A DNA stretch of 64,000 nucleotides from Cohnella faecalis (lineage in GTDB: Bacteria > Bacillota > Bacilli > Paenibacillales > Paenibacillaceae), in NCBI RefSeq assembly GCF_003570905.1, contig NZ_QXJM01000039.1, positions 1,240,001-1,304,000 of the forward strand, given 5' to 3'. The notes below the pieces were generated by a model. That model was given only the letters and a program-made list of their open reading frames with translations. It ran no database searches and was not told the origin of the DNA. Each line of letters begins with the position of its first letter. Positions within the stretch are counted from its first letter, which is position 1. Positions 30,228 through 40,763 of the stretch are shown one piece after another. The translations under genes were made by a program, and so were the position numbers.

Positions 30228-31275
30228 TTAATCCATAAATCCGAGTTTTTGCAGCAATCTCTCTACTGCGATGCGCGGCGCTTGAGCGCGCGTCGCATAT
30301 CCCCCCGGATTCAATCGGCCCGATCCGTCCCACGCTTGAATGCCCGCGGCAACAACGGTTTCGCATCGCTCCCTCGGCCCATCCCCGGCACGCGATACGG
30401 CATCGGTGAACGAAGCGAGACTCGCTTCAGCGAGCTTTTCCTGCGGCTTTTGCGTAGCGAAGGGCATTCGCGATGATGACCGCCAGCTCTTGCCTAGTAA
30501 GCGGAGCATTTCGGACGGAAGCTTCCTCCGGATCGCCAGTCAACAGCCCCTTCCCTGTGGCGATAGATACGTCTTTGCATACCATGAAGGCTCTTTGACG
30601 TCCCGGAATGCGCTCGCACCCTGTTCATCCTGTAAGCCGAGTCCCTTGACGAGCAATGAAGCGAATTCCGCCCGGGTATACGCCTCGTCGGGTGCGAAGG
30701 CTGATTCGGTTTTGCCGCTGAGAAGTCCATTTCGCAGCCAGCTTATCGACGACCCGCTCGCCCAATGGCTGCCCAGTCAAGAAGAGACCGCTTTCTTATA
30801 GCCCGCCGCATAAGTGCTGTTCCCCGTCCGGCTAACTATCGCATGGTAGACGCCGACCGGGTCCTTGAAAAAGCGGCCGGAGCAAAGCCGGGCTCCCCCT
30901 CTCCTTCCTTGCCGTAAAACACGGTGTCCGCTCCGGAATCGATCGGGGCCGGCCCGTTGCCGACCGGCGCAACGAACGGACGACAAATGAATCTCCGAAG
31001 TCGTCGACTCGTTCGACTCGTCCGCCGCTAGTTACGTATATCTAGTTATGTAGCTCGAACGTAAGCGGCCAGTGCCCGAGAAGGGTGATTCCGCTGGCCT
31101 GCCATGCCGTTTTCAAAGCTGCCCCCGGCCCTTCGGACGGAGGAAGATATCAATACGAATTTCCCCTTCACTTCCGCTTCCAAAGCTCCGTTCGCTTTCA
31201 GGACAAGGGAAGACACAGCGAGACAACGAAAATGAGCCGCTCCCGTGCAAAAGGATCGTTCCGGGCCTCCGGATA
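30228..31275 (-). pseudogene. Inverted copy of the surface-protein 3' end
   Basis: The copy covers the three SLH motifs and ends at the second fold-back joint. It has many small indels. At the position equal to 19,145 it carries GCTTTG, which restores the reading frame lost in copies A and C. Confidence 0.8.
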
Positions 31276-32199
31276 GAGGGAATTCGTATTGAGAATTTCG
31301 TCCTCCGTGGTCCGTGGGAGGGCCGGGGGCAGCTTGAAAACGGCATGGCAGGCCAGCGGATCACCCTTCTCGGTGCACTGGCCGTTACGTTCGAGCTTAC
31401 GATAACTAGCGGCGGGACGAGTCGAACGATCGACGACTTCGGAGATTCATTTGTCGTCCGTTCGTTCCCGGTCGGCAACGGGCCCGTCCCCGATTCGATT
31501 GGAGCGGACATCCGTGTTTTACGGCAAGGAAGGAGAGGGGGAGCCCGGCTTTGCTCCGGCCCGCTTTTTCAAGGACCGGTCGGCGTCTACCATGCGATAG
31601 TTAGCCGGACGGGGAACAGCACTTATGCGGCGGCTATAAGAAAGCGGTCTTTCTTGACTTGGGCAGCCATTGGCGGAGCGGGTCGTCGATAAGCTGGCTG
31701 CGAAAGGACTTCTCAGCGGCAAAACCGAATCAGCCTTCGCACCCGACGAGCGGATTACCCGGCGGAATTTCGCTTCATTGCTCGTCAAGGGACTCGGGCT
31801 TACAGGATGAACAGGGTGCGAGCGCATTCCGGGACGTCAAAGAGCCTTCATGGTATGCAAAGGACGTATCTATCGCCACAGGGAAGGGGCTGTTGACTGG
31901 CGATCCCGGAGGAAGCTTCCGTCCGAATGCTCCGCTTACTAGGCAAGAGCTGGCGGTCATCATCGCGAATGCCCTTCGCTACGCAAAGCCGCAGGAAAAG
32001 CTCGCTGAAGCGAGTCTCGCTTCGTTCACCGATGCGTATCGCGTGCCGGATGGGCCGAGGGAGCGATGCGAACCGTTGTTGCCGCGGGCATTCTAAGCGG
32101 TGACGGATCGGCCGATTGAATCCGGGGGGATATGCGACGCGCGCTCAAGCGGCCGTCGCAGTAGAGAGATTGCTGCAAAAACTCGGATTTATGGATTAA
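31276..32199 (+). pseudogene. Direct second copy of the surface-protein 3' end
   Basis: The SLH-coding part is interrupted by many one-base indels (for example near 31,370, 31,575, 31,635, 31,670, 31,760 and 31,800). The stop is at 32,197. Confidence 0.8.
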
Positions 32200-32339
32200 G
32201 CGAAGCAAGTTCTGCTCGACTAGGGCAGAACTTTTTTTGGTGCTTTAAAGCGCTGTTATTTCTAAAGTGCCGGACTGTCTTAAACGCGTCGCAAAGTGTA
32301 AAATAAGGTCACAATGATTTGGGGAAGCGGGCGAGGCAA

Positions 32340-33535
32340 TTGAACGGGAAACGGTTGGTAGTTAGAGGCGGAAACGTGGTGCTGCCGGACGGTGTCGTCA
32401 AGGCTGACGTCGTGGCGGAGAACGGCATCATTCAATCGGTGGATTACGCAGGGAGCAAATCGTCCGCTGTCGAAACGATTGACGAGTCGAAAGATCGGAT
32501 CATAGAGGCGAGGGGGCATGGGTGCTTCCCGGACTCGTCGATATTCATTGCGACACTATCGAGAAGGAGGTCGAGCCTCGGCCGGGGACGCTGTTCCCGA
32601 TGGAGATGGCTTTTCTTCAATACGAGAGAAAGCTCGCCGGACACGGCATTACGACGATGATGCATTCCTTGTCTTTTGGCGTCGGATTAAGTCTTAGGGG
32701 AGAGCATCTCGTATCGCAGCTGATCGATCTCATTCGTTCCTGCAGCCGGGAGCGGCGATGATTCGCCATGGCGTCCATCTTCGCTACGAGGTGTCCCAGC
32801 CTACGGGAATTCCGCTCGCAAGAAGGCTGATCGAGGAAGGCGCTATCGATTATTTGTCGCTGATGGACCATGCTCCGGGAATAGGAATATGCTCGGCCGG
32901 AGCTTTCCAACGTTACGTGATGAAAAATCAGGGTGTAAGCTTGGATGAAGTCGAAAAAATCGTGGAGGAGCTTCAGGAGAGACGGGCGAAGGTGGACTGG
33001 AACGCGCTTAGGGAGCTCACTGCATTCGCTCGGAGCAGAGGATTGCGGTAGCTTCCCATGACGACGATTCCGAGGAAGCGGTGAATCGGTCGCTGGCTTT
33101 CGGAGCCGACATTTCCGAGTTCCCGCTCAACGGAGCGACTGCTGCCTATGCCAAGAAGCAGGGAATGGGAGTGTGCGTAGGCGCGCCCAATATCGTACGC
33201 GGAGGCTCCCACGACGGCAACCTAAAAGCCGCCGAAGCGATTGTTGCCGGCGATGCCAACTTGCTCTGCTCGGACTATCATCCGGCTTCGCTGCTTCATG
33301 CGGTGTTCGCTTTGGCGAAAGAAGGAGTAGCGTTGGAGAGAGCGGTGCGCATGGCGACGCTGGAACCCGCGATTGCGATGGGGCGGGGGCCGAAATCGGA
33401 TCGCTGGAGCCCGGCAAACGGGCCGATCTCATCGTCGTGGATACGGTGAGGGAATGCCCGCTTGTCCGGTGTACAGTAGTCGACGGAGTCACGGTTTACG
33501 AAACGAGAGACTTTTCGGGCGCTAAGTCGTTCTAG
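32340..33535 (+). pseudogene. Direct second copy of phnM, seven bases short
   Basis: Losses near 32,510, 32,753, 32,886, 32,900, 33,043 and 33,390 break the frame that is intact at 20,150-21,352. Confidence 0.8.
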
Positions 33536-33774
33536 GAAGGCGAGCTTACGGCGGGCGCTTCCGTCGACTCGTTATGGAGATGGTCATGCAGCGTGCCGAT
33601 CATCTTGAGCCGTTCCTCCTCCGTACTGCCCGTCCAGATGATTTCGAACAAGACGCCGAGCCCGGGCAGCGTCACTTCGGCATTTCCTACGGAATCGTCG
33701 ACGACGTCCCTAAGCTCTTCGTTCGTCTTGTCGTGAACGCGTTGAATAATCGCTTGTCGTAAATTAAGTTGCAA
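33532..33774 (-). CDS. sspI: SspI, second direct copy
   Basis: The sequence is identical to the gene at 21,349-21,591. It is probably the same locus assembled twice. Confidence 0.8.
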   Translation of the reverse strand: MQLNLRQAIIQRVHDKTNEELRDVVDDSVGNAEVTLPGLGVLFEIIWTGSTEEERLKMIGTLHDHLHNESTEAPAVSSPS

Positions 33775-33921
33775 GCCGGGAACCTCCCCCTTGGAGAACT
33801 TCCCGTGTAGATTGCCCGCAATGACCTTCCGTTATGCCGCTTCAAGCATGGTATAATGGTGGCTATTGGAACAGAAAACGTTGGCTTAAGGCGTTATTGA
33901 GGAACAGGAGGATCACCCGAC

Positions 33922-34587
33922 GTGTTGAAAAAACAATATGCCGTCATCGGTCTGGGCCGGTTCGGTTCAAGCGTGGCCGCTTACTTGACGGGTATGGGAT
34001 ATGAAGTATTGGCGGTGGACGACAACGAGGAGCGCGTTCAGGATATCGTTCATCAGGTCACTCACGCGGTATCGGCGGACTCTACCGACGAGGAGGCGAT
34101 GAAGGCGCTTGGGATTCGCAATTTCGACGTGGTGGTCGTCGCGATCGGACAAGATATTCAAGCGAGCATTATGACGACTCTAATCGTCAAGGAGCTTGGC
34201 GTTCCCCATATCGTTGTCAAAGCCCAGAACGACATGCACGGGAAGGTGCTTAGCAAAATTGGAGCCGATAAAGTCGTGTTCCCGGAGCGGGATATGGGAC
34301 TGCGAGTTGCGCACCATCTTATTTCGCCGAACATTTTGGAGCATATCGAGCTGTCTGGCGATTTTAGTATCGTCGAGATGAAGGCTCCTCCCGCTTTTGT
34401 GAACAAAAATTTGAAGCAGCTCGATTTTCGCGCCAAGTTCGGCTGCAATGTGCTTGCCGTCAAGAGGGGCGAGGACATGGACATCGCTCCGCGAGCCGAC
34501 GCTCCGCTTCTGCAAGGGGACGTGCTCGTCATCGTCGGAAAAAACGAACGCTTGATGAAGCTGGAGCAAACGTATGCCGAAGGTTGA
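33922..34587 (+). CDS. KtrA/KtrC-type regulator, second direct copy
   Basis: The sequence is identical to 21,739-22,404, including the AGGAGG site and upstream TATAAT. It is probably the same locus assembled twice. Confidence 0.8.
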   Translation: MLKKQYAVIGLGRFGSSVAAYLTGMGYEVLAVDDNEERVQDIVHQVTHAVSADSTDEEAMKALGIRNFDVVVVAIGQDIQASIMTTLIVKELGVPHIVVKAQNDMHGKVLSKIGADKVVFPERDMGLRVAHHLISPNILEHIELSGDFSIVEMKAPPAFVNKNLKQLDFRAKFGCNVLAVKRGEDMDIAPRADAPLLQGDVLVIVGKNERLMKLEQTYAEG

Positions 34588-35419
34588 AGCGTACATCGAA
34601 TCGGTCGCGAATCCGCGCGTCAAAGGCTGGGTTAAGCTGACAGAGCGCAAATACCGGGAGCGGGAAGGACGTTTTTTGCTGGAAGGCGTTCATCTGGTGG
34701 CGGAAGCTTTGCAAGCCGGGTGGCCGCTTGAGCATGTCGTCTATGATGCGGGCGCGGATTTGCCGGAAGAGCTGCTGAGATACAAGGAGTCGGATGAGGA
34801 GTACGATTCCTTGGAAAACGTGCCGTCATGGATTCCGGTTTCTCCGGAAATCATCTCCAAGTGCAGCGCAACCGACACCCCGCAGCCGGTGTTTGCCGTC
34901 GCGCGCAAACGGATCGTCGACACGGATCGATTGTTCTCGGAGGAACGGTCTCTCGTCGCGGTGCTTGACGGGGTGCAGGACCCGGGCAACGTCGGTACCA
35001 TCGTTCGCGGCGCGGCCGCGTGCGGCGCAACGGCCGTCGTGCTTGGCCGCGGTACGGCGGACTTGTACAACTCTAAGACGCTGCGAGCCACGATGGGCGC
35101 TCTTTTTCACGTTTCGGTAGTGGAAGGCGATTTGAAGGAATTGCTTCCGGAAGCAAAGTCGCGCGGAATAGCGGTTGCAGGCACAAGCCTCCAAGCGGCA
35201 CGCTCTTGCTACGAATACGATTTTAGCGGTCCGACATGGCTCGTTTTCGGCAACGAAGGGAGCGGGTTGTCGACGGCCGTATCCGACCTGGTCGACTCCA
35301 ATCTCATTATCCCAATGACCGGCCGTGCGGAATCGCTGAACGTAGCGATGGCGGCGACGGTGCTCCTGTTCGAGGCTCAGCGGCAGCGGTTGTTTAACGC
35401 CGACAATAACCAGTCGTGA
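34574..35419 (+). CDS. TrmH/SpoU-family methyltransferase, second direct copy
   Basis: The sequence is identical to 22,391-23,236, with the same 14-base overlap with the gene before it. Confidence 0.8.
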   Translation: MPKVEAYIESVANPRVKGWVKLTERKYREREGRFLLEGVHLVAEALQAGWPLEHVVYDAGADLPEELLRYKESDEEYDSLENVPSWIPVSPEIISKCSATDTPQPVFAVARKRIVDTDRLFSEERSLVAVLDGVQDPGNVGTIVRGAAACGATAVVLGRGTADLYNSKTLRATMGALFHVSVVEGDLKELLPEAKSRGIAVAGTSLQAARSCYEYDFSGPTWLVFGNEGSGLSTAVSDLVDSNLIIPMTGRAESLNVAMAATVLLFEAQRQRLFNADNNQS

Positions 35420-35420
35420 T

Positions 35421-35729
35421 CTCAAGTTCGGCCGTTTTGTCGACGAATGGCAGAAGCTTCCTAGTCAGCAATTGAAGAATGGAGAAGTCAGCGATGCAAT
35501 TGTTGTCAAAAATTGGGTGTACGGACAAAAAGTTATAATCGTTCAAAACGGCTAATCTGTCTTGGAGAAAACGGTGGAAGAAGGAGCTGCGGAAGCCGTT
35601 CTTTCGGTAGGCTCGGAAAAACAGTTTTACGGTGTACAGATTGCCATTACGGCTCCAGATGGGAAAACGGCAGTCTTTGAATCACCGAAATACGAAAAAA
35701 TTCAAGCAGGAGATCAATTTTTTTACTAA
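35421..35729 (+). pseudogene. Second direct copy of the ORF with in-frame stop
   Basis: The sequence is identical to 23,238-23,546, including the internal TAA (at 35,553-35,555). Confidence 0.5.
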
Positions 35730-35944
35730 CATCGGTGTATGAGAACACAGTGCCATCCGTTGAACGGGCGGTACTGTGTTTTATTTTAAACCGTTATGGT
35801 AAAACGAACGAAGGGCTGGAAATGGCACCGGAAAGAATCCGGCCCATATCCGGCCCTTTTGCATTCCCCTGCCATTCAGCCAAGCATGAAAGAAAATCCG
35901 GTTGGGGATAATGGATATAATATCCACCCATTCCTTGTTCGGAG

Positions 35945-37486
35945 TTGAGAAGCGACTTGGCGCACACGAAACCCTCTAACGCCGCTGAACGGAGCGCTAA
36001 AAGCGAGATCGCGCTTACGAATAGCTTGGAAGCCAATATGTCCGAACTGCGGAACGTATTTGTGGATTGCTCCGACATCGTGTTCCACTCTTTCTCGATG
36101 AAGGACGGAACGGAATGCGGAGTCGTTTCCGTCAAGGGGCTTTCCGACACGCAGGCGTTGGAAAGACAAGTGATAGCTCCATTATTGGTCATGGAGTGGG
36201 AAGGCAACGACAAATCGGCTCGGCGGCTATTTTCCCGACTGCCAGCTTCTTCTTGTCAGGAATACGAAAAAATAGGCGAGCTGGCGGACCGTCTGTGCGT
36301 CGGATATCCGGTCGTTCTCGTCGATGGGGCGTCCACGGCGTACTCTTTCGATATGATCGGTCCCGAGCAGCGTTCCGTCGAGGAGCCGGTTGCGGAATCG
36401 ACCGTCAGAGGGCCCCGCGACGGCTTTACCGAAAGCTTGGGCGTCAATTTGCCGCTCATTCGCAAGAGATTGAAGACGCCGGATCTGAAGGTAGCAGGAA
36501 TGACCGTCGGAAGCTACAGCAGGACGGAAGTCGCTGTCGTCTACATTAAAGGAATTGCCGATCCGGCATTGGCGGGCGAAATCAAGAGGCGGATCGAGGG
36601 AATGCGAATCGAGGGGCTGCTGGAAAGCGAATCGATCGAGGAATGGATTTCGGATAATCCGGTCTCTCCCTTTCCTCAATTGCTGTCGACGGAGCGCCCG
36701 GATGTCGTCTGCGCCAATCTTCTGGAGGGCCGCATCGCCATCCTGATCGACGGAACGCCGTTTGCCCTCGTAGCTCCGGTCAGCTTATTCTCGATGCTCC
36801 AGTCTCCGGAGGATTATTATCAGAACATACTCTCCAGCTCGTTCATTCGCTGGCTTCGCTATGTTTTTTTCGTCATGTCGCTGCTGCTTCCGTCGGCTTA
36901 CGTAGCGATTACAACCTACCATCAGGAAATGATCCCGACCGTACTCTTGCTCAATATCGCCAAATCGCGCGAGGAGATCCCTTTTCCCGCCTTGGTTGAA
37001 GCGTTGATTATGGAAATCACGTTCGAAGCGCTAAGGGAAGCCGGCGTTCGGCTGCCCAAGCAAGTCGGCGCGGCCGTCAGCATTGTAGGTGCCTTGGTAA
37101 TCGGACAAGCGGCTACTTCCGCCGGAATTGTCTCCGCGCCTATGGTCATCGTCGTCGCCATTACAGGAATCTCCTCGTTCATGATTCCGCGGTATTCTCT
37201 TGGAATTCCGCCGCGAATTCTTCGCTTTCCTATTATGATTCTTGCGGGAACGCTCGGGCTGGTCGGGGTGATGCTCGGTTTTATTCTCATCGTCGTCCAT
37301 TTGAGCAAGCTTCGTTCGTTCGGGCTGCCTTATCTGTCGCCTGTAACCCCGACGAGGTTCCGGGAACTGAAGGACGTTTTTCTTCGTTCGCCGATTTGGA
37401 CTACCGATACGAAGCCCGCGCTCTCCGGCAGTCGTTTGAACTCTCGGACAACTTCTCAGACAAAAGGTATTCGCGATGATCGATAA
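35945..37486 (+). CDS. GerA-family spore germination receptor, A subunit
   Basis: This intact 513-residue protein is the A subunit of a nutrient germinant receptor in the spore inner membrane. A soluble N-terminal region (about residues 1-300) precedes several hydrophobic segments (about 305-465) that include the conserved ITTYHQEMIPT region. A basic tail follows. The TTG 35945 start is chosen because the family's conserved SLEANMSELRNVF lies about 25 residues downstream. The ribosome site is weak, so the start may be wrong. The B subunit gene overlaps the 3' end by 11 bases. Confidence 0.85.
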   Translation: MRSDLAHTKPSNAAERSAKSEIALTNSLEANMSELRNVFVDCSDIVFHSFSMKDGTECGVVSVKGLSDTQALERQVIAPLLVMEWEGNDKSARRLFSRLPASSCQEYEKIGELADRLCVGYPVVLVDGASTAYSFDMIGPEQRSVEEPVAESTVRGPRDGFTESLGVNLPLIRKRLKTPDLKVAGMTVGSYSRTEVAVVYIKGIADPALAGEIKRRIEGMRIEGLLESESIEEWISDNPVSPFPQLLSTERPDVVCANLLEGRIAILIDGTPFALVAPVSLFSMLQSPEDYYQNILSSSFIRWLRYVFFVMSLLLPSAYVAITTYHQEMIPTVLLLNIAKSREEIPFPALVEALIMEITFEALREAGVRLPKQVGAAVSIVGALVIGQAATSAGIVSAPMVIVVAITGISSFMIPRYSLGIPPRILRFPIMILAGTLGLVGVMLGFILIVVHLSKLRSFGLPYLSPVTPTRFRELKDVFLRSPIWTTDTKPALSGSRLNSRTTSQTKGIRDDR

Positions 37487-38587
37487 AGGCAAGATATCGT
37501 CTCTGCAATTAGCCGTGCTTATGTATCCTCTTATTTTGGCGACATCGGTGCTGAGCGTGCCAAGCGTAACGATGAGATTTGCCGGCCATGACATGTGGAT
37601 GTCGCCCTTGTGGGCTATTTTCATCGGCTTGCTGGCCATCTACATCGCTTATCGCCTGAACGTACGTTACCCTAGCTTGTCTCCGATCCAATCCAGCGTC
37701 CTCATTGCGGGAAAAATACCCGGCAAGCTGTGCGGACTTTATTTTCTGTTGTATATGCCGCATTTGAATGGAGTAGTCGTGAGGGAGTACGGGGAGTTCG
37801 TTCTGAGCACGATTCTGCCCGGCACGCCTCTGTATGTCGTTATGGGCAGTCTTCTGTTCGTATGCGCGATCAATGCCCGCAGCGGTATCGAGGTAATTGG
37901 CCGGAGCGGCATTATCCTCGTTGCACTAACGGTGATTTTCCTTTTCGTGATCTTGCTGCTGCTCATTCCCGAGCTTTATCCGGACGAGCTGCTTCCCATC
38001 GCGGAAAAAGGGTTGAAGCCCAGCCTTCTGGGAGCGATCGCCCCGGCAAGCTGGCTAAGCGAATTCGCTTTTCTTGCCTTTCTGCTTCCATTCGTCTCGG
38101 ACCGGTCGCGGGCTTTGAAGGCGTCAGTCTATTCTCTTATTGCAATTACGATCACGATGCTGGCCGTTAATATCGTCTGTCTGTTCCTCTTCGGGATATG
38201 ACCGATAGCTTCGTGTTTCCGGTTATGATCGCGGCGAGGTATATCAGCTTTGCGGATTTTCTGCAGCATATAGAAGCGTTGATCGTGGCGATTTGGATCG
38301 CGGGCATCTTCGTCAAAGTGTCGGTGTTCCTCTATGTTCAAGCAATTTCGTTGGCTCAGTGGCTGAATCTCAACGACTTCAGGCCGCTTGTTTTCCCGTT
38401 GGCTTTTCTGGATCTGGTCTATTCGTTCTGGGTCATTTCCAACCAGAGCGAGATCGCCACCCTTCTGGGCTCGTCCGGCAATCTGTATACGTTGTTCGTC
38501 CTGATCGTTCTTCCGGGCTTGCTGCTCGCTGTCGCCAGAATAAGAAACGGCCGGGTGCATCGCACCGTCGGAAACGGCCAATCATGA
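37476..38587 (+). CDS. GerB-type germinant receptor permease-like subunit (one-base frameshift)
   Basis: The joined protein is about 370 residues with about ten membrane segments and belongs to the spore germination subset of the APC transporter superfamily. The N-terminus KGKISSLQLAVLMYPLI is typical. The frame breaks near 38,195 after LFLFG, and one added base would continue into MTDSFVFPVMIAARYI. The start lies inside the A-subunit gene and the end overlaps the C-subunit ATG. The B subunit is thought to bind the germinant. Confidence 0.85.
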
Positions 38588-39805
38588 GGACGCGGCGGGT
38601 TGGGCGAAGCTTCGCGCGATCTGTGGGTATGTTAACGATATCGATCCTGCTTCTGTTGTCGACCGGATGCTGGGACAGAAGAGAGATCAACGATCTGGCC
38701 ATCGTTCTGGCGACGGGGGTCGATCTTTCCGAGGAAGGGGATGTCTTGCTGTCCGCGCAAATCTTCATTCCGAGAGCGGCGGGAGGCGGCCCCCAAGGAA
38801 ATACGGGAGGAAGCGGCGGAAATACGACAGGGGATACTTTCGTTAGAAAAGCGACCGGGAAGACGATCGCTGAAGCGATGGCCAAGCTGCAGCGCAAATT
38901 GTCCCGTCATTTGTTCTGGGGCACAGCGAGGTCATCGTCTTCGGCCATGCAGCCGCTAGCAACGGAATAAGGGCGTACATGGATTTTTTTCTGCGGTATC
39001 TCCAATTCCGCGAGCATGCCTATGCTTATGTCAGCGAAGGCGAGGCCGAAACCGTATTGGGACTGGAGCCGCTGCTTGAGCGCAGCTCGTCGGAGGAATT
39101 GAGAGAGATGGGCAACATGAAGATCGGGATGCTGGTCACGCTCAAAAATTTGGCCCGGATGGTGGATGGCGATAGTCGCTCGGCTGTTCTATCGAACATA
39201 TCCCCGGTTGTATCGAAGAACGGAAATCGGCCCGCTGCCAAGACTACCGCGCTCAACCATTTGGCTCTATTCGAGGAGGATAAGATGATCGCTTCCTTGC
39301 AGGAACCCGAATCGAGAGGGCTGCTGCTCATCCGGAACGAAATGGAGACGATAAATTTCTCTTTTCCGTTGAAAGGAACGGAAGGGGAAGTCTCCATTAA
39401 CCTGCTGGATGCCAGCGCAAAGCTAATTCCTCGCATCGGGAGCGACGGGAATGGCGGATGCGCATCGACGTGCGCGTATCCGGAGATTTGATCTTGAATA
39501 CGACGAATATATCCAGTATGTCTCTACCGTTCATGGAAAAGGTAAAGACTGCGTGGGCATCCCAATTGAAGGAAGACACCGATGCGGCGATCGAGCGTAT
39601 TCAAAAAGAGTTAGCGGTCGACGCTTTCGGATTCGCCGAGCAATTCAGACGTCATTTTCCCCACCAATGGGCGAAATCAAAGGCGGATTGGAAGGAAATA
39701 TTCAAGCGGATGCCGGTCGATGTGCGAATCTATACCCGAGTGGTGAGAATAGGCAAGTCGGATATTCCGCAGGGAATTCCCGAAGATCAGGTTCGCAAAA
39801 AGTAG
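38584..39805 (+). CDS. GerC-type germinant receptor lipoprotein (two one-base frameshifts)
   Basis: The joined protein is about 407 residues. The signal peptide ends in the lipobox LSTGC, followed by WDRREINDLAIV, which is diagnostic for GerC proteins. The frame breaks in GGGG at 38,918-38,921 (expected FWGHSEVIVFG) and again at 39,450 (expected DGKWRMRIDV). Both are single-base losses in short runs. ATG 38584 overlaps the preceding TGA. Confidence 0.85.
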
Positions 39806-39815
39806 GGGGACAATT

Positions 39816-40040
39816 ATGCACGGATTTGCAGCAGCCGGAATTGTCGTAACGGGCGCGATTATTGTTCTGTGGGAGAATTTGCTGGCGAAAGAGAGAGCGG
39901 CGAAAGCGGCCGTCGTAACGATAACCGCATGCGCGTGCATCCTTTCGATAGCACTGTTGTTCATGCCGGAGCTGACGGGTCCGACCGACTGGGTTATGCC
40001 CTTGTTTCGCCCGATTGCCAAATGGATCGGACTGGAATAA
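39816..40040 (+). CDS. Small two-TM protein of the ger operon
   Basis: This 74-residue protein has hydrophobic segments at about 5-20 and 30-50 and starts at ATG 39816 behind AGTAGGGGG, ten bases after the C-subunit gene. Small two-helix D proteins are encoded with some ger operons in bacilli and modulate receptor function. Identity with that group is an inference from size, topology and place. Confidence 0.6.
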   Translation: MHGFAAAGIVVTGAIIVLWENLLAKERAAKAAVVTITACACILSIALLFMPELTGPTDWVMPLFRPIAKWIGLE

Positions 40041-40077
40041 GAGCTTGAATGGCCTGGGGGAGAATCGTACAAATGAA

Positions 40078-40112
40078 GCGCCAAAGACAAGCGATGTCTT
40101 TGGCGCTTTTCT
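40078..40112 (+). terminator. Rho-independent terminator of the ger operon
   Basis: GCGCCAAAGACA and TGTCTTTGGCGC form a perfect 12-bp stem followed by TTTT. It also faces the leftward gene at 40,119 and may serve both strands. Confidence 0.9.
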
Positions 40113-40118
40113 GTTTTA

Positions 40119-40763
40119 CTAGTCGCATTGATAGTGGAATTCAGGTCCCGTTTGAATAAAGTAACCGCTCCTTACTTGTCCGGCCCAGTTCTGCAAGGCT
40201 TCCTTCCATTGAACGCTGTCAAAAAATTCATCTACGGTTGTTGTATTAGAGAACCAGATTAAAGGCGTGAATGGCGCGAGCGGCCCTGCATCCCCCCATA
40301 CGCCGCCCGCCAGAATCGTACTCTCCTTGACCAGCAGCAGCGGCAGTCCGTATTGATAAGCCATCGAGGGCTCGATTTGCAAGAAAGGAGAATAAGGTTC
40401 TCCTAGAGCAGTAGGCCCTGTCGGTTTCAAAAGGGCAGCCGTCATTCCATAGCTGGATTTAATGATCCGACGAATATTTTCCAGGGTAGTATTCGGATAC
40501 TGGTCCGTATTTGGTATTGTTCTCGGGAATAGCAATACTTTCTTAATTTCCTTGAACATCCTAATGATAAACCGTTGCTGCTCGGATAATGGGGGCTGCG
40601 GCGGACCGAGAGTGAACAGGTTTTGGTGGCTGAAAAAGATGGGAATTCTAAAGAGCGCGCTTGCGGCATCATTCAAGTCGTTGATATCTTTGTGGGTCTG
40701 ATTGATTTCGTCGATGATCATTTGTTCTTCATATTGTTTTTTTATGTCACTCACCTCCCTCAT
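40119..40763 (-). CDS. Orphan protein with a possible nucleoside-deoxyribosyltransferase/TIR-like segment
   Basis: This protein of about 214 residues is richer in A+T than its neighbours. A predicted helical N-terminus (about 1-55) precedes an alpha/beta region. There, KKVLLFPRTIP, IRRIIKSSYGMTAALLKP and EPSMAYQYGLPLLLVKE follow the strand-helix pattern of nucleotide-processing Rossmann-like folds (TIR or deoxyribosyltransferase type). In that class a conserved Glu precedes a small-x-Ala helix. I do not recognise a named family. The start is unsure: ATG 40763 has no ribosome site, and a strong GGGAGGTGA overlaps the next codons. Confidence 0.55.
   Translation of the reverse strand: MREVSDIKKQYEEQMIIDEINQTHKDINDLNDAASALFRIPIFFSHQNLFTLGPPQPPLSEQQRFIIRMFKEIKKVLLFPRTIPNTDQYPNTTLENIRRIIKSSYGMTAALLKPTGPTALGEPYSPFLQIEPSMAYQYGLPLLLVKESTILAGGVWGDAGPLAPFTPLIWFSNTTTVDEFFDSVQWKEALQNWAGQVRSGYFIQTGPEFHYQCD

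Larger units (their letters stand above)
24888..31275. repeat. Copy B (inverted) of the triplication
   Basis: This segment is the reverse complement of about 37,550 back to about 18,992 of the direct copies. The joint with copy A lies at a shared TCAGCA and skips about 470 bases of the direct copy. Single-base losses are scattered through it and dense at both ends. Confidence 0.9.
31276..37550. repeat. Copy C (direct) of the triplication
   Basis: The copy begins at the equivalent of about 19,098, so about 105 bases are skipped at the joint. The first 2.2 kb hold at least fifteen single-base differences from copy A. From about 33,450 it is identical to copy A as far as that copy's reliable part extends, and it runs on into unique sequence. 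Confidence 0.9.

Noticed and set aside
31260-31330. Leftover sequencing adapter at the fold-back joint
   Set aside because: The bases there still align loosely with 19,090-19,140 and show no adapter-like hairpin sequence that I recognise.
24888-37550. Three functional copies each of phnM, sspI, ktrA and trmH
   Set aside because: Only one clean version of each sequence exists. The others are identical or carry homopolymer indels concentrated near fold-back joints, as expected if one locus was assembled three times.
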